Of a stretch of DNA of 64,000 bases, positions 53,453-61,005 are shown one piece after another. The notes under the pieces were generated by a model. The model searched no databases. It saw only the letters and a program-made list of their open reading frames with translations, and was not told the origin of the DNA. Within the stretch, counting starts at the first letter, position 1, and each line of letters starts with the position of its first letter. This stretch comes from Eisenibacter elegans DSM 3317. Lineage in GTDB: Bacteria; Bacteroidota; Bacteroidia; Cytophagales; Microscillaceae. A program made the translations under genes and the position numbers. Location: NCBI RefSeq assembly GCF_000430505.1, contig NZ_AUMD01000012.1:248001-312000 (forward strand), in the 5' to 3' direction.

Positions 53453-54178
53453 TTATTCTTTGTTGCGTTTAAATACCTGAAAGTCTACCGGTTGTCCGGT
53501 TCGGATATTATTAAGTTCGTTGAGTATTTTGTTGATTTGGCTTTTTTCTTTTTTCTCCAAACCTTTTCCTGATATTTTTACTGTTACGACAATTTTTTCT
53601 ACCTTATCTTCTTCTTTTTTCTGAGGCTCTATGGTCGTGTAGGCCGTGTCGAGCAAGGCTCCCCCAAGGTATATATCAGGCAGTGTAGCGTGCGCCTTAT
53701 TGCTTTCTCGCCGTTCTTGAATTTGTTCTTGATGATTTTTGGCAGAATTTTGAAGCTCAGGTGTTGTTATTATGACTGAGGTCTTGGCAACTTCTTCCGT
53801 TGTTGGCAGGTTGTTTTTGGGTTGGGCTACAGGCGGTGTTTGGTGTTCGGGTGTTTTGGCGGCGGATGCCGTACTGCGGGATTCAACAGTGGCAGCCATA
53901 TTTTTCTGGACAGTCATCGTAGCCTGAGCGAGCGGTGTTTTGTCGCCCTGTTGCCATTGATAACCTATCCAGCCCCCGATGCTGACCAAGAGCAGGGCTA
54001 CCGTAGCATATACCCAGCCTGTCCAAGGGCGGAACTGGACTGGTAGTGTAGGCATATCTGTGGGAGCAGCCATTTGCGCCTGTAGGCGTGCCCAAGCTTC
54101 GGGGCGGGGCGTTGCTTCGGCCTCGGCGGCCTTCCGCGCAAACAGCGCGTCGATGGGGTGCTTATCTTGATGAGACAT
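53453..54178 (-). CDS. Probable anti-sigma factor (single-pass membrane protein)
   Basis: The 241-residue protein has a short N-terminal cytoplasmic domain (1-50; FARKAAEAEATPRPEAW), one transmembrane helix (about 51-70) and a charged extracytoplasmic part (75-241) ending in a basic tail. Its start overlaps the stop of the ECF sigma gene by 17 bases, the typical position of an anti-sigma factor. The N-terminal part lacks a zinc-binding HxxxCxxC anti-sigma motif, so the role is inferred from position and topology. It could alternatively be a sigma-linked scaffold. Confidence 0.6.
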   Translation of the reverse strand: MSHQDKHPIDALFARKAAEAEATPRPEAWARLQAQMAAPTDMPTLPVQFRPWTGWVYATVALLLVSIGGWIGYQWQQGDKTPLAQATMTVQKNMAATVESRSTASAAKTPEHQTPPVAQPKNNLPTTEEVAKTSVIITTPELQNSAKNHQEQIQERRESNKAHATLPDIYLGGALLDTAYTTIEPQKKEEDKVEKIVVTVKISGKGLEKKEKSQINKILNELNNIRTGQPVDFQVFKRNKE

Positions 54179-54749
54179 GGCTTGGCGTAATTTGAGACAA
54201 TTGTTTTTGTAGAATAGCCCGGGCGCGTGAGAGCTGCGACTTAGATGTTCCCTCGCTAATAGCCAACATAGTGGCTATTTCTTGATGGCTATACCCCTCG
54301 ATGGCATAAAGGTTGAACACCGTCCGATACCCTTCGGGCAAGGCTGCTATTAGCACCATTAAATCTTGTGCAGATAATTGGGCTTCGATAGCCGCCTCGT
54401 CTATGGCTGCCGGGAGTGAAGCCGCGTTTTCTTCCTCTTGGATGCTCAGGAATACTGCCCGGTGGCGGCGAATTTCATTGAGGCACTCATTGACCATAAT
54501 CCGGCGAAGCCATCCTTCAAAGCTGCCTTCTTGGCGGAAATTAGATAAGTGTTGAAAAGCCTTCACAAAGCCTTGAATCATCATATCTTCGGCCAACATG
54601 GGGTCTTTGAGGTAGCGTAGGCATACCGACAGCATCTTGGGCGCAAAGCGCTCGTAGAGCTGTTGTTGGGCTTGCGGCTCTTGTCGGCCACAGGCCGAGA
54701 GCAGCGAAGCTTCATCGGTAAATCGTTTTTGTTTAGTATATCGCATCAT
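54162..54749 (-). CDS. ECF-family RNA polymerase sigma factor
   Basis: The 195-residue protein has sigma region 2 (about 30-100; YERFAPKMLSVCLRYLKD, AEDMMIQGFVKAFQHL, FEGWLRRIMVNECLNEIRR) and region 4 (about 130-180; LPEGYRTVFNLYAIEGYSHQEIATML, SRARAIL). There is no region 1.1 or 3, as expected for extracytoplasmic-function sigma factors. With the overlapping membrane protein it forms a probable sigma/anti-sigma pair, followed by a barrel gene. No autoregulated promoter could be identified. Confidence 0.93.
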   Translation of the reverse strand: MMRYTKQKRFTDEASLLSACGRQEPQAQQQLYERFAPKMLSVCLRYLKDPMLAEDMMIQGFVKAFQHLSNFRQEGSFEGWLRRIMVNECLNEIRRHRAVFLSIQEEENAASLPAAIDEAAIEAQLSAQDLMVLIAALPEGYRTVFNLYAIEGYSHQEIATMLAISEGTSKSQLSRARAILQKQLSQITPSHVSSR

Positions 54750-54848
54750 AACCCTTGGTCATCTATTGGGGCGCGCTTGTTTATTAGCAAGATGCAGATA
54801 ACACAGGCAAGGTTGCGTAAGCCTGAAAAAAATATACCGGCTACAGCG

Positions 54849-56798
54849 TTATCCCACCATCAAGTGTTCGGTAGGATATTGATATGATGTACTGATGACT
54901 TGTTTGCTGAGCGCCAGTGCTAGGGTCAGCGTTCCCACACGCCCCAAGTACATTGACAAAATGATGATGGCCTTGCCGTAATCATTGAGCTGTGAGGTCA
55001 TCCCGATGCTCAGACCAGCGGTGGCAAAGGCCGATACTTGCTCAAACAATAAGTAATGAATCAGCATATCGGGCTGTACGATAGAGAGCAAGAACAAACA
55101 CACGGCATTGTAAGCCACCGCAAAAGTAAAAATAGAGGCAGCTCTTGAAACAACCTCTTGGGCCACATTGCGCTTGCCTATCTCTACATTGCGTTTGCCT
55201 CGAATGCTGGCAATCGACGAGATGGCCAACAGATAAAAAGTGGTCGTCTTGATGCCGCCGCCGGTAGAACCTGGTGATGCGCCTACAAACATCAAAAACA
55301 TCATCAGTAGCATCGTAGGAAAGGCCAAGGTCTCCATATCGACAGTATTGAAACCGGCAGTACGGGTTGTGATTGATTGAAAAGCAGCTAGGATAACACC
55401 CTCTAGCAGGTTGGTATTTTTGATGCCACCCAGGTCATTGTTGCGTTCCAGAAAATAAAATACAATTGCGCCTAGTCCTGTAAATAAAAAACTTAAATTG
55501 ACAGCAATCCGAGTTCCCAAGCTCCACTGTTTCCAAGGCTTGAGTAGGCGTTCGTGCATTTTGCGAAGCGAAAAAATATCTTCAATGGCGGCAAACCCTA
55601 GGCTGCCAAAAAAGATAATGCCAATCATTACCACATGCATCACATAACTGCTGCGCACCCCTTCCTCGTATAGTCCGTTGCTGAAAAGGCTGAACCCTGC
55701 GTTGCAGAAGCCAGAAATAGAATGAAAAATGGAGAAGTAAATTTTTTGCCCCAGGCTGTCAAATTTCACTTCTGGGCTCCAAGTCATAAAAATCAGGATG
55801 GCTCCGAGAGCCTCAATCAAAAAAGTAATGCCGACAATGCGCCGCAACATACCCTTGGCCGATGATAAGGATTCGCTACTGAGCATATCCTGAATCATCG
55901 CTTGTTGTTTGATACCAACTCCTTGGCTCAAAAAGGTAGCGAAAAACGACGCAAAAGATACGATGCCTATCCCTCCCAGCTGTATCAATATCAGAATGGT
56001 GAGCTGCCCTTTGAAAGTAAAAAAAGTAGCCGTATCCTGAACGACCAAACCCGTAACACAAGAAGCGCTGGTAGAGGTAAAAAGCGCATCGATAAAGCGC
56101 ATACTCCCCGGCACGGTTGTCATAGCGGGCATCAACAAAGCCCCTGTCCCCAGCAATATCAGTAAGATAAAGCTAAAGATAAACGTGGCTGCCGGTTTGA
56201 TATTGGAGGCCGAAAGGACAACACTCACCTTGCCTAGCTGGATGATAATCGTAGCCAACAAATAGGCGCTGACCAAGCCCTCATAAAAAGCCCGGTAGTC
56301 TTTCTGCCCCAGCCATACAAACACCGTATGCACTAGCTCTATGCCAATGAATGATGTGCCCGCTTCAATCAGGAAAAGCGCTATTAGCGTGCTTTCGAGT
56401 GCATTTTTCTTCAAAAACAACCAAGTAGGCACTACCCCTTCTTGCCAAGAAAAGAAGCTCCGCCTTGGCTCATAAATCAGCTGTAAGAAAAAGCCTGCGG
56501 CAAAAATACCGATACAGACTTCTAGCACATTGAAAATACGGGTAATCTGTACCTTGGGTAGCTCAAACCCAAAAGTATAGACCAACAGGCTCAGGGTAAT
56601 GATGGTATTGATAACATTGATGACACGCTTGGCTACAAAAGCCTTGTCTCTTGTTTTGAACAAAAAGGTTTGTAGGCTTTCATCAATGCGCAATAACAAC
56701 TCATTCCCTTCTTGTAGTTGGGGAACTTGAAACCACTTCTTGAGTTGGTCTTTGGTTGATTGCCACAGGCGATTGAGCCAAGCGTTACGTTTTTTCAT
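54849..56798 (-). CDS. trkH: TrkH/KtrB-type potassium uptake protein with N-terminal extension
   Basis: The 649-residue protein has a 4-loop TrkH core (about 230-640) with the filter sequences SASCVTGL, SGFCNAGF, TTRTAGFN and FATAGLS, each carrying the selectivity Gly. The first 210 residues are extra for the family: a basic amphipathic start (1-35) and about four hydrophobic helices (near 57-75, 88-105, 130-150 and 170-190). The partner TrkA/KtrA gene is not adjacent. It overlaps the heptose kinase gene by 4 bases (ATGA), so the two are coupled although functionally unrelated. Confidence 0.88.
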   Translation of the reverse strand: MKKRNAWLNRLWQSTKDQLKKWFQVPQLQEGNELLLRIDESLQTFLFKTRDKAFVAKRVINVINTIITLSLLVYTFGFELPKVQITRIFNVLEVCIGIFAAGFFLQLIYEPRRSFFSWQEGVVPTWLFLKKNALESTLIALFLIEAGTSFIGIELVHTVFVWLGQKDYRAFYEGLVSAYLLATIIIQLGKVSVVLSASNIKPAATFIFSFILLILLGTGALLMPAMTTVPGSMRFIDALFTSTSASCVTGLVVQDTATFFTFKGQLTILILIQLGGIGIVSFASFFATFLSQGVGIKQQAMIQDMLSSESLSSAKGMLRRIVGITFLIEALGAILIFMTWSPEVKFDSLGQKIYFSIFHSISGFCNAGFSLFSNGLYEEGVRSSYVMHVVMIGIIFFGSLGFAAIEDIFSLRKMHERLLKPWKQWSLGTRIAVNLSFLFTGLGAIVFYFLERNNDLGGIKNTNLLEGVILAAFQSITTRTAGFNTVDMETLAFPTMLLMMFLMFVGASPGSTGGGIKTTTFYLLAISSIASIRGKRNVEIGKRNVAQEVVSRAASIFTFAVAYNAVCLFLLSIVQPDMLIHYLLFEQVSAFATAGLSIGMTSQLNDYGKAIIILSMYLGRVGTLTLALALSKQVISTSYQYPTEHLMVG

Positions 56799-57805
56799 GA
56801 GTATTGCTCAAAAAGTTGATGTTTGATGGCCTCTGCCAACAGGCGCTCTTTATCGATAGAGACTACCCCCACAGACTCACACACCAAGCCGCCGGCCAAG
56901 TTGGAGAGCGCCGCTATGCGTGCTGCCGAAAGCCCCAAGGCCAAACACAAAGCCGCCACGCTGATGACAGTATCGCCTGCGCCCGACACATCGGCTATGC
57001 TGCGTTTGTGTGCCGGAATCCAAACATCCTCCTCAGTTTGGCCTATATACACGCCGTGTTCCGAGAGGGTGATAAAGGCATAGTGAAGCGAAAGCTTATC
57101 ACGCAGTTGGGCTGCCGCCTTGCAAATGCTGTTTTTATCCTGAATGTCAATATCTATCTTCAGCCCCTCTTTCAGCTCCTTAAAATTAGGTTTGAAAAGT
57201 GTTGCGCCGTGATAGTGTAGAAAATTCAACTTCTTAGGGTCTACCACAGTCGGAATGCCGTATTCTTGTGCCAATCTGATGACGGAGGCAATCAGGCTGG
57301 GCGTAATACAACCCTTGTCATAGTCTTCAAAAACTACTACCTGAGTCTGTGGCAATAGTGATGCTATGCGCGCCAAGAGCTGCTCCTCCTGTGTGGCATT
57401 GATGGGCTGAGTGGTCTCAGAGTCTACCCGCAGCATATGCTGGTGTCCGGAGATGATGCGATGCTTGATGGTCGTCAGGCGTTGGGTAGCTTGTACGATA
57501 CCTTCTGACGACAGACCGTGCTGATGTAGCAGGCCGATTAGGTCTTGGCCATCGCTATCGTCTCCAATTACGGCACAGAGCATGGGCTTGGCTCCCAAGG
57601 CCTGCATATTAAGGGCTACATTGGCAGCACCGCCAAGGCGTTTTTCACGTTTTTGTACTTGTACTACGGGCACGGGTGCTTCGGGCGAAATGCGCTCTAC
57701 CTTGCCCCAAAGGTAAGAATCAATCATTACATCACCGATGATGAGCGCCTGCTGGTGGCCAAATGCCTCAAAAGTATCTTGAATCGTCAAGGTATTGGTT
57801 TTCAT
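56795..57805 (-). CDS. rfaE1: D-glycero-beta-D-manno-heptose-7-phosphate kinase (RfaE1/HldE kinase domain)
   Basis: From ATG 57805 the protein has 336 residues and is a PfkB/ribokinase-family kinase: IIGDVMIDSYLWGKVERISPEAPVPVV (residues 22-48, given in two blocks), GGAANVALNMQALGAKP near 58, and the ATP/catalytic motif DVSGAGDTVIS near 280. It phosphorylates heptose-7-phosphate on the way to ADP-heptose for LPS core. The adenylyltransferase domain of HldE is not fused here. The ORF is open 12 codons further upstream, but that stretch is poorly conserved. Confidence 0.88.
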   Translation of the reverse strand: MKTNTLTIQDTFEAFGHQQALIIGDVMIDSYLWGKVERISPEAPVPVVQVQKREKRLGGAANVALNMQALGAKPMLCAVIGDDSDGQDLIGLLHQHGLSSEGIVQATQRLTTIKHRIISGHQHMLRVDSETTQPINATQEEQLLARIASLLPQTQVVVFEDYDKGCITPSLIASVIRLAQEYGIPTVVDPKKLNFLHYHGATLFKPNFKELKEGLKIDIDIQDKNSICKAAAQLRDKLSLHYAFITLSEHGVYIGQTEEDVWIPAHKRSIADVSGAGDTVISVAALCLALGLSAARIAALSNLAGGLVCESVGVVSIDKERLLAEAIKHQLFEQYS

Positions 57806-57908
57806 GAAGAGTTGTTTCGTCTTGTTAGCCCTGTTGGGCAAGGCCTGGGGGCATTATGCCGGCAAGCCAAAATATGGAGGCCATCCGAAAAAGCTATTGC
57901 TATACCCG

Positions 57909-57999
57909 GTCAAAATTAGTTTGGGAAGTGTATATGCTGAAAATGCATTGATAATCAGATGAATACACTAAAGTTTCCAACCAATCGTATCTTGGTATT
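57909..57999 (+). repeat. Family B dispersed repeat, copy B6
   Basis: The segment includes TCAAAATTAGTTTGGGAAGTG, TATATGCTGAAAATGCATTGA (read in 20-base parts) and, after a gap, ATCTTGGTAT. The first 35 bases follow B1 and B2 closely; the middle is degenerate. It stands between the heptose kinase and aminotransferase genes, opposite to their transcription. The rest of the 280-base gap has no other structure I can support. Confidence 0.45.
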
Positions 58000-58085
58000 A
58001 CTACCAAAACCTAAGCTTGATTGTAATCTACAGCCCAGAGTTTTGGTAATATTTTCGGACATCCTCGCCGGTCTGTTGTTAAGGC

Positions 58086-59291
58086 TTATTGTAGTTGAGC
58101 CAGTGCGCGGGCGATGCGGGCAAAGGCTTCGCGTATTTGCTCGTCTGAAGCTGCAAACGAGATTCGCAGGCATTTGGGTGCACCAAAGGCACCACCCGAT
58201 ACTAGCGAAACGTGTGCTTCGTGTAGCAAATACATACACAAGTCGTCTGCATTTTGGATATGGTACGTTCCTGCGCGGCGGCCAAAGAAGGCATCTACTT
58301 CGGGGAAGAGGTAAAAAGCACCATCAGGAACATAGGTTTTGATACCTTCAATGGCATTACAAAGCGAAATCACAAGGTCGCGGCGGCGGAGGTAAGCGTC
58401 GCGCATGGCGTAGGTAGCAGTCAGGTCTTCTTGGAGGGCTGCTAGAGCAGCGCGTTGGGTGATAGAAGAAGCGCCAGAGGTAATCTGGCCTTGGATTTTT
58501 TCGCAAGCTTCGGCCAACCAAGCCGGTGCAGCCATATAACCCAAGCGCCATCCTGTCATCGAAAAGCCCTTAGACAAGCCATTGACAGTGGCCACACGCT
58601 CAGCCATACTAGGGATAGCGGCCATACTGAAGGGGCGCTCGCCAAAGGTGATGTGTTCGTAAATTTCGTCAGCAATGACCAAAACCTGCGGATGAGCTTC
58701 CAATACTTGAGCCAAGGCCTCTAGCTCTGAGCGGCTGTATACAGCTCCTGTGGGGTTGCTGGGCGATGAGTAGAGCACGGCCTTGGTGCGCGGGCTGAGG
58801 GCTTGCGCCAACTGATCGGGGCTGACTTTGAAGCCGCTCTCCAAATCACTCTCCAAAATCACAGGTGTGCCTCCGGCCATCCGCACCATCTCCACATAGC
58901 TTACCCAATAAGGTGCAAAAATGACGACCTCATCGCCCTCGTCTACCAAGGCCAGAAAAAGATTGGCCAGCGATTGTTTGGCACCTGTCGATACTACAAT
59001 GTGTTTGGCCTCACAATGAATTTGGTTTTCACGGGCAAATTTTTCAGCAATGGCTTGGCGCAAATCCGCATAACCAGCCACAGGAGGGTATTTGGTGTAG
59101 CCCTCATCGATGGCTTTTTTGGCAGCCTCGCAAATGTGCTTAGGAGTCTGAAAATCGGGCTCACCAAGGCTAAGATTGATAACCTGAACACCCTGAGCGG
59201 CTAGTTCGCGCGCTTTTTTGGCCATAGCCAAAGTAGCCGATTCGCTCATGGCTTGTGTACGGGCAGAAAGAAGGGTATGTGGCGCTGTCAT
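58086..59291 (-). CDS. PLP-dependent aspartate-type aminotransferase
   Basis: The 401-residue enzyme is a class I fold-type I aminotransferase. The PLP Lys241 lies in NGLSKGFSMTGWRLGY, with Asn179 (SPSNPTGAVY), Asp208/Tyr211 (IADEIYEHI) and the terminal Arg in LRISFAA. It is of the AspC/thermophilic aspartate aminotransferase subgroup (Iγ), which interconverts aspartate and oxaloacetate and may accept other 2-oxo acids. It is a single gene between repeats B6 and B7. Confidence 0.93.
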   Translation of the reverse strand: MTAPHTLLSARTQAMSESATLAMAKKARELAAQGVQVINLSLGEPDFQTPKHICEAAKKAIDEGYTKYPPVAGYADLRQAIAEKFARENQIHCEAKHIVVSTGAKQSLANLFLALVDEGDEVVIFAPYWVSYVEMVRMAGGTPVILESDLESGFKVSPDQLAQALSPRTKAVLYSSPSNPTGAVYSRSELEALAQVLEAHPQVLVIADEIYEHITFGERPFSMAAIPSMAERVATVNGLSKGFSMTGWRLGYMAAPAWLAEACEKIQGQITSGASSITQRAALAALQEDLTATYAMRDAYLRRRDLVISLCNAIEGIKTYVPDGAFYLFPEVDAFFGRRAGTYHIQNADDLCMYLLHEAHVSLVSGGAFGAPKCLRISFAASDEQIREAFARIARALAQLQ

Positions 59292-59354
59292 GAGTGTGGG
59301 GGTATGTCTGTGTGATGAAAGAAGGAGAAATGCTTTTTGGCAAATGGGCGATGT

Positions 59355-59452
59355 TCCAAGCGAAACCAGTAGGGGAAATGTATCTACTGAAAATCCTTGA
59401 AAATCAAGAAGATAAAATCCAGCGAATCCTCAAATCCACTAAACCTTGGGAT
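59355..59452 (+). repeat. Family B dispersed repeat, copy B7
   Basis: The segment includes GGGGAAATGTATCTACTGAA, AATCCTTGAAAATCAAGAAG, ATAAAATCCAGCGAATCCTC and AAATCCACTAAACCTTGGG, matching the B2 order over most of its length. It lies between the aminotransferase and NAD(P)-binding protein genes, antisense to both. An 82-codon frame crosses it but has no family support. Confidence 0.5.
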
Positions 59453-59523
59453 ACATTGCTTGGATGCTTGCAAGTAAACAAATTTTTGCCAAAAGACCAT
59501 AGCCCTAGCGATGGCTTGGGGTG

Positions 59524-60237
59524 TTACAAATGTGCTTTGTAATTGGTTTGCTCTTGGGCTGTAAGGGCATCGAATCGGCGGCGCTCGATACGGCGTATCC
59601 GGTCTGATTCGTGGAGGTGTACCCCTTCTAGCGGGCTATGGGCAGCCAGCTGTAGGTATTTGGCTACAGTTTTGGCCTTGATACCTTTGTATTTTTGGGG
59701 GATAAACGGCTCAAATGCCATACTGAGCACCTTGGCAAGGTCTTCACCTAGGCGTACTTCTTTGCGAGGTCCATACAGAATGGACGGCCTCAAGAGATGG
59801 ACAGCCTCAAAAGGGAGCGCCGACAAAGCCGATTCTATCTCGCCTTTGGTTCGCAGGTAATAATTTTTGGAAGTTGTATTAGCACCAATGGAGCTGACAT
59901 AGAGTAGTCGTTTGGCACCGTTTTGTACTGCTATTTGTGCTAATTGATGTGGATAGGTAAATTCTACTTTGTAGGCATTGGCTAGGGAGCCTGCTTTTTT
60001 GAGCGTAATGCCCAAACAGATAAAAATATCGTCGGCCTGTATCTGCGTACTGTATTGTGGTAGTTCCTCAAAATCGACTATCTGAACAGATAGCTTGGTG
60101 TGTGTGTGTGGCAGGGCTTGCCTACTCAAAACAACCACGCGGTCATATTGCTCGTCTTCGAGCAAGAAGGTAAGCAAATAGCTGCCTACCAAGCCGGTAG
60201 CGCCGGCCAAAAGAGCGGTTTTGCGTGTATTTTCCAT
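59524..60237 (-). CDS. NAD(P)-binding Rossmann-fold oxidoreductase (TIP30/HTATIP2-like, atypical SDR)
   Basis: From ATG 60237 the protein has 237 residues: nucleotide motif LLAGATGLVGSYLL near 10-23, ICLGITLKKAGS near 77, YVSSIGANTTSKNYYLRTKGEIE with the Tyr/Lys pair near 117-140, and LRPSILYGPRKEVR near 155. It resembles the atypical SDR group that includes TIP30 and oxidoreductases HTATIP2-like in Bacteroidota; the role is unknown. A -7 box TATTTTTG (60250-60243 on the minus strand) is only 5 bases before the ATG, which would give a leaderless or almost leaderless mRNA. Confidence 0.85.
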   Translation of the reverse strand: MENTRKTALLAGATGLVGSYLLTFLLEDEQYDRVVVLSRQALPHTHTKLSVQIVDFEELPQYSTQIQADDIFICLGITLKKAGSLANAYKVEFTYPHQLAQIAVQNGAKRLLYVSSIGANTTSKNYYLRTKGEIESALSALPFEAVHLLRPSILYGPRKEVRLGEDLAKVLSMAFEPFIPQKYKGIKAKTVAKYLQLAAHSPLEGVHLHESDRIRRIERRRFDALTAQEQTNYKAHL

Positions 60238-60242
60238 ACAAC

Positions 60243-60250
60243 AAAAATAC
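60243..60250 (-). promoter_or_regulatory. -7 box very close to the start of the NAD(P)-binding protein gene
   Basis: Read on the minus strand, TATTTTTG matches the consensus exactly and ends 5 bases before the ATG. A TTTG-like -33 lies in the repeated TTTG tract about 20 bases further upstream (60260-60272). If real, the mRNA starts at or near the start codon. Confidence 0.4.
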
Positions 60251-60340
60251 AACAGCCCCACAAACAAACAAAGTCCATACAGCTACTCCTGTACGAACTT
60301 TGAACATTGTTGCTACCAATAGCTGTGTGACAGTGCTAGA

Positions 60341-60772
60341 CTATTGTCTAGTATACGCAGTATTGAAGCTAGAGCCGGCAGTTTTTCCAGCATCTACACC
60401 CAAGGGGATAGTGGCCGTGAAGCTATTGCCTTGGGCATTTACCGTTACAGCAGTCCAAGTACTTTGGGGATCGGTGATAGTAATGGTGTTTTCTGTAGCA
60501 GTCCACCTACCTGTACGGGTATTGTTGCCTACTTCGGTGATGGTATAATTGCCATCTGCGCTGAACTGGATGCGTTGAATAAGGAAAGACTGGGTTACTG
60601 TGCCAGTTGTGGGGGCTGTTTGGTTGGCTGATTGGATTTGCCAAGTATTCCCTGCGAGGCGCGCAGACAGTGAAGGCGCAGGCTGGTCGCCGCCACCGTT
60701 ATTACCACCGCCACAAGCCCAAGTAGTGAGGGCTACCATAACTACTAATACATAAGTACTGAACTTTTTCAT
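60341..60772 (-). CDS. Small lipoprotein with a lipocalin-like beta domain
   Basis: The 143-residue protein has a lipobox TTWAC (Cys20), a glycine/asparagine-rich linker (21-30) and a beta domain (about 35-143) with GNTWQIQSA, FSADGNYTITEVGNNTRTGRW and ATIPLGV. The strand pattern is that of lipocalin-like domains common in Bacteroidota lipoproteins. Ligand and role unknown. It is divergent from the Ser/Thr kinase gene. Confidence 0.75.
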   Translation of the reverse strand: MKKFSTYVLVVMVALTTWACGGGNNGGGDQPAPSLSARLAGNTWQIQSANQTAPTTGTVTQSFLIQRIQFSADGNYTITEVGNNTRTGRWTATENTITITDPQSTWTAVTVNAQGNSFTATIPLGVDAGKTAGSSFNTAYTRQ

Positions 60773-60869
60773 AAAACATTTTTTGGAGAATGGGTGAGAA
60801 GATAAAATTATTGTTTTGGTTTAATATGGCACGCAAGTTAAACAATTTTATATAACGCGAGAAATAATC

Positions 60870-60901
60870 CTAGGGTTTTTGCGAAAGCTAGGGTTTTTGT
60901 G
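60870..60901. promoter_or_regulatory. Direct repeat, possible operator between divergent genes
   Basis: CTAGGGTTTTTGCG (60870-60883) and CTAGGGTTTTTGTG (60888-60901) are 13 of 14 identical and 18 bases apart in phase, in the 233-base gap between the lipoprotein (-) and kinase (+) genes. Tandem direct repeats of this size are typical binding sites for LytTR or other dimeric regulators. No regulator is encoded beside it. Confidence 0.45.
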
Positions 60902-61005
60902 TTAAATTTAGTCGCAAAAAAGGCCATTATTCGCTCAACATACAATTATTCTTGGTAAACAATACGTTACCATTGTAGCTAATTTTTGTTCCGTACCCCT
61001 TGGCT

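Noticed and set aside
58000-58085. A fourth family A element near the aminotransferase stop
   Set aside because: Only AAAACTCTGGGCTG recalls the A interior; no matching terminal repeats could be placed.
59294-59542. 82-codon frame crossing repeat B7
   Set aside because: The open frame follows the repeat; other copies (B2, B3) have stops in the same frame, so it is unlikely to be coding.
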